Positions 58,538-64,000 of a stretch of 64,000 nt of DNA are shown here, piece after piece. A program made the position numbers and the translations under genes. The DNA is from CBDAQR01 sp965199055. GTDB lineage: Bacteria > Pseudomonadota > Gammaproteobacteria > Pseudomonadales > Halieaceae. Positions within the stretch are counted from its first letter, which is position 1. Every line of letters begins with the position of its first letter. The notes below the pieces were generated by a model. That model made no database searches. It had not been told where the DNA came from and saw only the letters and a list, made by a program, of their open reading frames with translations. The stretch is taken from assembly GCA_965199055.1 (NCBI GenBank), contig CBDAQR010000004.1:1-64000 (forward strand), read 5' to 3'.

Positions 58538-59413
58538 TTAGGGAGAGCGTTCGCGCAGTGACTGCAACTGCTCGCAGACGCGGGTGGCGCCCTCTAGTAC
58601 TCGTGCGGTGGGACGCTGCAGAAGGTCGGGATGTACGAAGAATAGCGCCTCGTGCTGCACCGCGCTGATGCTGGGGTAATCACGCCAGGCGTCGAGCCAC
58701 TCCGGCCGCTCGCTACCCATGCCGCTGGCCATGATCACCTGCGGGTCCCGTTCCAGCACCGACTCAATATTCACTTTGGGTGCGAGTGTGCCGGCATTCG
58801 CATAGATGTTGCGGCCCCCGCAAAGCTCGATGACATGACTGATCAAGTGATCGCCATTGATAGTTTGCAGTGGCTGATTCCATACCTGGTAAAACACCGA
58901 CAGGGTCGATTCACTGCCATACCAGTTTCGCAGGGTCGCGATGCGCTGCTCTAGTCGCTTTGCCTCGGCCTGGCTCACCGCGTCCGTTCCGGCCAGGTGA
59001 CCGATGGCGCGAATGGTCGCAGGCACGTCTGTTAGTTGTCTGGGCTCGCTGACATAGACCGTCAGCCCCATACGCTCCAGCATTTCCAGCCGGTGCATGC
59101 CGTTGCCCGAGGCCCACATCAGCACAAGGTCGGGTTGCAGGGCCACAATCTCTTCCATGCTCCAGGCGGTGTAGTTACCCACCCGATGAATTTGCTTAGC
59201 CGCTTCCGGATAATCACTGTACTCCACCACCCCGACCAGCCGGTCACCGGCGCCAGCGCTGAACGCGTTCTCAACCACGTGGGGTGCCAGTGCAATGATG
59301 CGCTGTGCGGGAGCATCCAGCGTGACCGTGCGCCCCATGAAATCGCTCACGCTTACACTCGCTAGCACCGGTGTGGTGATGCTCGCGAGTAGCAAAATCA
59401 TTAGCGTCTTCAC
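58538..59413 (-). CDS. btuF: periplasmic cobalamin-binding protein of an ABC transporter
   Basis: I choose GTG 59413 (VKTLMILLLASITTPVLASV), which overlaps the cobT stop (GTGA) and gives 291 residues with a signal peptide. The mature protein has the Peripla_BP_2 fold: VTLDAPAQRIIALAPHVVEN, VGVVEYSDYPEAAKQIHRVG, and IVALQPDLVLMWASGNGMHR. The phrase on 'YSDYPxxA' is characteristic of BtuF and related cobamide-binding proteins. It would deliver B12 or cobinamide to the BtuCD complex encoded upstream in the same operon. Family members also bind haem or siderophores, so the assignment leans on context. Confidence 0.85.
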   Translation of the reverse strand: MKTLMILLLASITTPVLASVSVSDFMGRTVTLDAPAQRIIALAPHVVENAFSAGAGDRLVGVVEYSDYPEAAKQIHRVGNYTAWSMEEIVALQPDLVLMWASGNGMHRLEMLERMGLTVYVSEPRQLTDVPATIRAIGHLAGTDAVSQAEAKRLEQRIATLRNWYGSESTLSVFYQVWNQPLQTINGDHLISHVIELCGGRNIYANAGTLAPKVNIESVLERDPQVIMASGMGSERPEWLDAWRDYPSISAVQHEALFFVHPDLLQRPTARVLEGATRVCEQLQSLRERSP

Positions 59414-60447
59414 GGGGCAGATTCCGAGACGCCGGCATCGGCAAACGTGGCCATTCCGGAATGTAGGGCTAAGGCCGTTCGAATTACGGGAACGGCTACC
59501 GCAGCACCGCTGCCCTCGCCGAGACGCATTTGCAGATCCAGAATCGGTTCGAGGCCGAGATGATCGAGCGCTGTGCGGTGCGCCGACTCGGCGGAACAAT
59601 GGCCGGCCAGCAGCCACTGCTGCACGCCCGGGTTAATATTGCAGGCCGCGAGCGCCGCGGCGGTGGCAATGAAGCCGTCGACCAGAATGGGAATGCCACG
59701 TTGCGCGCAGTGAATAAATGCGCCCGTCATTGCAGCGATCTCCAGACCGCCCAGGCAGCGCAAAATGCCATGCCCACTCGTCAATTCGTTCGCGTGTAAT
59801 TGCAGCGCCTCGGCTATCAATTCTGTTTTACTGTTCAGCGCAGCATCGTCGATCCCCGTGCCGCGGCCGGTCACTGCGTCGGCGCTCAAGCCCGTCACTG
59901 CTGCGAGAATGGCCGCGGCAGAGCTGGTGTTCCCTATGCCCATGTCGCCGCCAATAAACAACTGCCAGTCCCGGTCTGCGACCTGTTCGCGGCCGCTCGC
60001 GAGTGCCTCATCCAGAATTTCATGACTCATGGCGGGCTGGGTGCTGAAATCCTCTGTGCCCGGAGCCAAAGCGATATCGATGATTCCTGGCGCCGCTTCG
60101 ACCGGAGCAAAGGTGCCCATATTAACGACACCAAAGTCGGCACCCATTTCCCGGCACAACACGCTAATCGCGCCGCCCGCGGTGAAATTGCTGATCATCT
60201 GCACCGTGACTTCCGGTGGGAATGCCGAGACCCCCCGGCAGCTGATACCGTGGTCTGCTGCGAAAACGCGCACACCGATGCGGGCTAATTCCGGACAGGT
60301 TTTACCCTGCCAGGCGGCGAAGGTTTCGGCGATCGATTCCAGGCGGCCCAGGGAACCAGCTGGCTTGGTCAGGTTCTGCTGGTGTTGATGCGCCGCCTCG
60401 CGACTTGCCTCGCAGGGGGTGGCGGTTGTGGTAGTGGTCCAACTCAA
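59410..60447 (-). CDS. cobT: nicotinate-nucleotide--dimethylbenzimidazole phosphoribosyltransferase
   Basis: The 345-residue protein has KPAGSLGRLESIAETFAAWQ at the start, VRVFAADHGISCRGVSAFPP, and VQMISNFTAGGAISVLCREM. It also has IGGDMGIGNTSSAAAILAAV and the C-terminal MRLGEGSGAAVAVPVIRTAL, where the Glu of GEGSGA is the catalytic base. It makes alpha-ribazole phosphate from nicotinate mononucleotide and dimethylbenzimidazole for the lower loop of cobalamin. It overlaps cobU and btuF by four bases each. Length is normal. Confidence 0.93.
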   Translation of the reverse strand: MSWTTTTTATPCEASREAAHQHQQNLTKPAGSLGRLESIAETFAAWQGKTCPELARIGVRVFAADHGISCRGVSAFPPEVTVQMISNFTAGGAISVLCREMGADFGVVNMGTFAPVEAAPGIIDIALAPGTEDFSTQPAMSHEILDEALASGREQVADRDWQLFIGGDMGIGNTSSAAAILAAVTGLSADAVTGRGTGIDDAALNSKTELIAEALQLHANELTSGHGILRCLGGLEIAAMTGAFIHCAQRGIPILVDGFIATAAALAACNINPGVQQWLLAGHCSAESAHRTALDHLGLEPILDLQMRLGEGSGAAVAVPVIRTALALHSGMATFADAGVSESAP

Positions 60448-60956
60448 GAGTGGGCGTCTCCTTTCAGTGTTTGCGCTATGCCTGCCGTGACAAAGCTGAC
60501 CTGTTCACAAATCGCAGCCAGTTGTTGGTGCAGGCGGCCGCTCTCATCGACGAAGCGGCGACCCAGTGCCGACGTCGGAACCAGACCCTGGCCGACCTCG
60601 TTGCTGACCAGAATCAGCTCACAGTGTAGTTCCGAAACGAGTGCCAGTAGTGCCTGCTGTTCGGCTTCCCAGCAGTCAGCGGCCAGGGAGTTGCTCAGCC
60701 ATAGCGTCAGGCAGTCCACCAGCACGCAAGCATCCGCTGGGCACCCTCGGAGGGTGTCTGCCAGATTGAGCGGGCTCTCAATAGTCGTCCATTGCTCACC
60801 CCGTTCACTTTGGTGCCTGGCGATGCGCGCGGCCATTTCTTCATCGCCGGCCTCGGCCGTGGCGATATATATCAGCGGGCGCTTGCTCGCCTGAGCGCAG
60901 CGCTCCGCGTAGCCGCTTTTTCCACTGCGTGCACCACCCAGCACCAGATGTTTCAT
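60444..60956 (-). CDS. cobU: adenosylcobinamide kinase / guanylyltransferase
   Basis: The 170-residue protein has the P-loop HLVLGGARSGKSGYAERCAQ, the family motif RPLIYIATAEAGDEEMAARI followed by ARHQSERGEQW (with the guanylylated His in the RIxRHQ block), and ELILVSNEVGQGLVPTSALG. It phosphorylates adenosylcobinamide and transfers GMP to give adenosyl-GDP-cobinamide. The start overlaps the btuD stop and the end overlaps the cobT start. The full operon order suggests co-ordinated uptake and salvage. Confidence 0.93.
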   Translation of the reverse strand: MKHLVLGGARSGKSGYAERCAQASKRPLIYIATAEAGDEEMAARIARHQSERGEQWTTIESPLNLADTLRGCPADACVLVDCLTLWLSNSLAADCWEAEQQALLALVSELHCELILVSNEVGQGLVPTSALGRRFVDESGRLHQQLAAICEQVSFVTAGIAQTLKGDAHS

Positions 60957-61735
60957 GCCAGGAATACCCTTGGTGCGGCGCCATGGTCGCGATGGATGCT
61001 GACCGACACGTCGAAGACTTGCTGAAACAAGGCTTCAGTAAGCACCTCTGCCGGGCTGCCCATCGTTACCTGACGTCCCTCATTTAGAACGAGCAGTTGA
61101 TCTGACGCCTTGGCGGCTAGATTAAAATCGTGCATCACCAGGACGACCGCGGCACCGGTGTCGGCTAATTGTGCTATCAGTTCGAGTACCATTTGCTGAT
61201 GAGCCGGATCCAGCGTGTTGTTGGGTTCGTCTAATAGCAGCAGTCTCCCATCGGTGTCTTCGGCTCGCCAGAGTTGCGCACAAACCCGCGCCAACTGCAC
61301 TCGCTGCTGTTCGCCGCCGGACAGCTGTGTGTATAGACGCTCGCGCAGTCTGAAAGTGTCTGTCGCCAGCATTACCTGCTCAATGATCTGGCTGTCACAA
61401 CTGGCACCGCTGCGATGGGGTGTGCGGCCAAGTTGGATCACCTCTGCCACGGTAAACGGAAAGCTTAGGCTGGACTTTTGTGGGAGTAGGGCGACGCTGC
61501 GCGCGAGTTGCAGTCGTTCCCAGTTTTCCAGCCTTTGTTCGCGCAAGTAGTAGTCGCCTGCGCTGGGCGGCATCTGCCCGGACAGTAACTGCAGCAGGCT
61601 GCTCTTGCCAGCTCCGTTGGGCCCTATTATGCCCAGCACCTCGCCGGCATTCAGCGAGAACTGTATCTCGCGCAGGAGTTCGAACCCCCATGGTGAAGCG
61701 CTAAGCTGTTTGCATTCGAGGAAAGCCATCATCAC
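60953..61735 (-). CDS. btuD: ABC transporter ATPase, cobalamin (or haem) type
   Basis: The 260-residue protein has Walker A IIGPNGAGKSSLLQLLSGQM, Q-loop region VALLPQKSSLSFPFTVAEVI, signature LYTQLSGGEQQRVQLARVCA, Walker B GRLLLLDEPNNTLDPAHQQM and the switch His in VVLVMHDFNLAAKASDQLLV. In sequence it resembles HmuV-type ATPases of haem uptake as well as BtuD. The neighbouring cob genes favour cobalamin. It should pair with the FecCD permease that follows upstream and with BtuF. Start and stop overlap neighbouring genes. Confidence 0.85.
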   Translation of the reverse strand: MMMAFLECKQLSASPWGFELLREIQFSLNAGEVLGIIGPNGAGKSSLLQLLSGQMPPSAGDYYLREQRLENWERLQLARSVALLPQKSSLSFPFTVAEVIQLGRTPHRSGASCDSQIIEQVMLATDTFRLRERLYTQLSGGEQQRVQLARVCAQLWRAEDTDGRLLLLDEPNNTLDPAHQQMVLELIAQLADTGAAVVLVMHDFNLAAKASDQLLVLNEGRQVTMGSPAEVLTEALFQQVFDVSVSIHRDHGAAPRVFLA

Positions 61736-62760
61736 ATGCCGTAGCGGTCGCGCTGACGCAGCAGCATGATGAAAAAGGGGACACCGATAGCGGCGGTGAC
61801 GATGCCCACCGGCAATTCGGTAGGCGCGATGAGTGTGCGCGATAACAGGTCCGCCAGCACGAGTAATACTGCACCGGCCAGCGCCGAGTTGCGCAGCAAT
61901 GCTCGGTGCCCAGGTCCACTCAGCATGCGAATAATATGCGGCACGACGAGCCCGACGAAAGCAATTGTGCCTGCTAGCGCTACCGATGCGCCCACACCGA
62001 TCGCGACTAACACCACCAGGATGCGAGTGACCCGGTCTACATCTATACCCAGGTGGCGGGCTTCTGACTCACCCAACAATAGCGCATCCAGTGCGCTGGC
62101 GTAGCGAGGCAGAATGATCAGTACCAGTGCACTCGTCAGTGCTGCGAGGACTAAGCGTGGATAGTCGGCGCCGTCCAGGCCGCCCATGCGCCACAAGCTG
62201 ATGCGGCGCAAAATGTCGTTGTTGGAGTAAAACTCCAGCACGTTACCCAGAGCGCCGGCGAGCGCCGTGATCGCAATGCCCGCGAGCAGCATCGTTGCGA
62301 CCGAGGTGCCGGTGGCCGAGCTCGCTAGCCGGTATACCAAAATGACGGCGAGCAGGCCGCCGACAAATGCGCCCAGCGAAACGACTGAGATTGCGGCGAA
62401 ACCGCCGAGCAATCCTCCACCCGCGACGATGGCAATACTGGCGCCTAATGAAGCGCCCGCTGTCACGCCGATCAGGGAGGGGTCGGCCAATGGGTTGCGA
62501 AACAGACCCTGCATAGCTGCTCCGCTGCAGGCCAGAATAGCGCCCACCAGGGCCGCGAGTAACACCCGAGGCAGACGGATATCATTCACAATGATGCTGG
62601 CTCGTCCCTCGTTGGCACCGCTGATGGCAGCGATTACCTCGCCGAAGGGAATGCTGACGGTACCCATTGTGACAGCGAGCAGCAGACACAGCGGAAGACT
62701 GATGCCAAGCACCCAGCCCACTCGACTCGCCTGGCGACGCGGTGAAATCATGCTGTGCAT
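61732..62760 (-). CDS. btuC: FecCD/BtuC-type ABC transporter permease
   Basis: The 342-residue protein has about ten membrane segments, starting VLGISLPLCLLLAVTMGTVS. It has the family blocks LPRVLLAALVGAILACSGAA, MQGLFRNPLADPSLIGVTAG and GASLGASIAIVAGG, and the coupling-helix region LGESEARHLGIDVDRVTRIL. The end VTAAIGVPFFIMLLRQRDRY is typical. It forms the channel for the substrate delivered by BtuF. It overlaps cobQ by 13 bases and btuD by four. Confidence 0.9.
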   Translation of the reverse strand: MHSMISPRRQASRVGWVLGISLPLCLLLAVTMGTVSIPFGEVIAAISGANEGRASIIVNDIRLPRVLLAALVGAILACSGAAMQGLFRNPLADPSLIGVTAGASLGASIAIVAGGGLLGGFAAISVVSLGAFVGGLLAVILVYRLASSATGTSVATMLLAGIAITALAGALGNVLEFYSNNDILRRISLWRMGGLDGADYPRLVLAALTSALVLIILPRYASALDALLLGESEARHLGIDVDRVTRILVVLVAIGVGASVALAGTIAFVGLVVPHIIRMLSGPGHRALLRNSALAGAVLLVLADLLSRTLIAPTELPVGIVTAAIGVPFFIMLLRQRDRYGM

Positions 62761-64000
62761 CCGTCCGGAAACAATACATCCAGCGCCAGCGACGCTTCCA
62801 GGCAGTCGGCGAGTCGCTCTAACTCGCGTTCGCGCAGTGCGTCTCGATCCATATCCTCCGGCGCATCTAACCCAGCCCAGTGCAGCAAGGCGCTGCAGCC
62901 AGCCGGTTCGTCGAATAGCCCGTGAAGATAGGTGCCTGCGATCTGGCCATCCGCGCTGAGCGCACCCTCGGCGCGACCATCATCCAAGATAATGAGTGGC
63001 GCTAGCGAATCAGCGTGTGAACTAACGCCGCAGTGAATTTCATAGCCGGTGACCTTGGCGGGTTCTGCGCCAGCGATAGCTGCTGTCAGTTCACCTTGGG
63101 TCAGAGCCAGGGTTTTTTCTGGCTCGAGTCGGGTATCCAGACGCAACCAGCCAAGGCCTTGCGCGCTACCGGCGATATCTTCGATACCGTCGGGGTCTTC
63201 AATAGCGTTGCCCAGCATTTGTAGGCCGGCACAAATACCCAATAGCTTGCCGCCGTAGCGCAGGTGTCTTTCCAGAGCCTGCTCCCAGCCATTGTCTCTT
63301 AGCCAGGCCAGGTCGGCGCGCACGTTCTTGCTGCCTGGCAAAATGATGAGGTCTGCCGGAGGGATGGCCTGACCTTCGCCCACGTATTCCAGCTTCACCT
63401 GCGGATGTAGTCGCAGGACGTCAAAATCGGTGTGATTGGAAATGCGCGGCAGCACGGGCACCACTACCCGCAGCGGCTGCTCAGTGCTCACCGGCTGCTC
63501 GTTGTCGATAGCGTCTTCGGCATCTAATTGCAGATTGTGAAGGTAGGGCACCACGCCTAACACGGGTTTGCCGGTACGCTGCTCCAACCAGTCGATGCCC
63601 GGTTGCAACAGGCTGATGTCGCCACGAAAGCGATTGATGATGAAACCGATAACCCGGTTTTGCTCCGATTCAGACAGCAAATCTAGGGTGCCGGTGAGGT
63701 GCGCGAAGACCCCGCCTCGGTCAATATCTGCCACGATGATGACCGGTACGTCGGCGGCTTCAGCGAAGCCCATGTTGGCGATATCACGGTCGCGTAGGTT
63801 GATCTCCGCCGGACTGCCTGCGCCCTCCACCAGCACCCAGGCGTGCTGCTCCGTTAGACGCTGCCAGGAATCCATTACGGCGGACATCGCAAGCTGTTTG
63901 TACTGGTGGTAATCGCGCGCGTCCATGGATTGGCAAGCCTTTCCATGGATGATGACCTGAGCGGTGGTATCGGCGCTGGGTTTGAGTAGCACCGGGTTCA
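62748..64000 (-). CDS. cobQ: cobyric acid synthase, N-terminal part outside the window
   Basis: The frame is open to the right edge, so the first 60 or so residues (P-loop) are not seen. The visible 417 residues begin NPVLLKPSADTTAQVIIHGK and contain WVLVEGAGSPAEINLRDRDI with ANMGFAEAADVPVIIVADID. The glutaminase-type domain includes YGGKLLGICAGLQMLGNAIE (catalytic Cys in GICAG) and IAGTYLHGLFDEPAGCSALL (His). It amidates adenosylcobyrinic acid a,c-diamide at four positions. It is the first visible gene of the operon; the promoter and any B12 riboswitch lie beyond 64000. Confidence 0.93.
   Translation of the reverse strand, partial: NPVLLKPSADTTAQVIIHGKACQSMDARDYHQYKQLAMSAVMDSWQRLTEQHAWVLVEGAGSPAEINLRDRDIANMGFAEAADVPVIIVADIDRGGVFAHLTGTLDLLSESEQNRVIGFIINRFRGDISLLQPGIDWLEQRTGKPVLGVVPYLHNLQLDAEDAIDNEQPVSTEQPLRVVVPVLPRISNHTDFDVLRLHPQVKLEYVGEGQAIPPADLIILPGSKNVRADLAWLRDNGWEQALERHLRYGGKLLGICAGLQMLGNAIEDPDGIEDIAGSAQGLGWLRLDTRLEPEKTLALTQGELTAAIAGAEPAKVTGYEIHCGVSSHADSLAPLIILDDGRAEGALSADGQIAGTYLHGLFDEPAGCSALLHWAGLDAPEDMDRDALRERELERLADCLEASLALDVLFPDGCTA

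Noticed and set aside
1..64000. CRISPR arrays, tRNA or rRNA genes, integron attC arrays and a tyrosine integrase for the island
   Set aside because: I looked for regularly spaced repeats, tRNA-like arms and integrase motifs and found none. The phased oriT boxes have 10-11 bp spacing and are not CRISPR-like.

Overview
The window looks like a chromosomal segment of a marine gammaproteobacterium. Halieaceae/OM60-like is my inference, from TonB-dependent receptors of the plug-plus-barrel catabolic type, SnoaL-like proteins, a DUF3604 protein and cobalamin salvage genes in a mid-50s percent GC background. Ordinary chromosomal genes sit at both ends (about 1-4330 and 50040-64000). The middle, about 4400-50040, is a heavily rearranged island of mobilization modules, nested insertion sequences and catabolic cargo.

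Left flank: the start of a metallophosphoesterase lipoprotein runs off the left edge. It is followed by three small lipoprotein genes, the first frameshifted and the last two tandem paralogues, and by a secreted DUF4214 protein with an HExxH motif.

Mobilization half of the island (about 4400-20000): relics of IS481 and IS3 elements; a VirD2-like relaxase with an upstream mobC-type gene and a palindrome/direct-repeat region split by an IS3 element; a pentapeptide-repeat gene split by a second IS3 element; vapBC; and a complete RP4 (IncP)-like traI-traJ-oriT-traK module. After that come a TnpA relic, higBA with a frameshifted toxin, small plasmid-type genes and a hairpin-rich non-coding locus. 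Three copies of a DUF1640-like coiled-coil membrane gene lie beside the mobilization genes. All three keep an extended -10 box 6-7 bases before the ATG, which predicts leaderless mRNAs.

Cargo half (about 20000-44400): IS1595 and IS4 elements, three large TonB-dependent receptors, two intact SnoaL-like proteins plus a fragment of a third, a short-chain dehydrogenase and a secreted PQQ dehydrogenase with an N-terminal cytochrome c domain. Together they suggest uptake and oxidation of an organic, probably alcohol- or ring-containing substrate. Around them are pseudogenes (YkuE-like phosphoesterase, YugP-like protease) and layered IS5, IS3, IS21, IS481 and IS1380 elements or relics.

A second, nearly identical traI-traJ-oriT copy with a truncated traK lies at 44411-47165, in the same orientation as the first. 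The two form 2.8-kb direct repeats around about 30 kb of DNA. A second copy of the first IS3 element ends the island between two genes that are both cut at the element.

Right flank: a putatively exported quinone-oxidoreductase-like MDR protein; an overlapping pyrK-pyrD (class 1B)-TPR/sulfotransferase set; a secreted carboxylesterase; a DUF3604 protein; and a tightly overlapping cobalamin operon (cobQ, btuC, btuD, cobU, cobT, btuF) that enters from the right edge.
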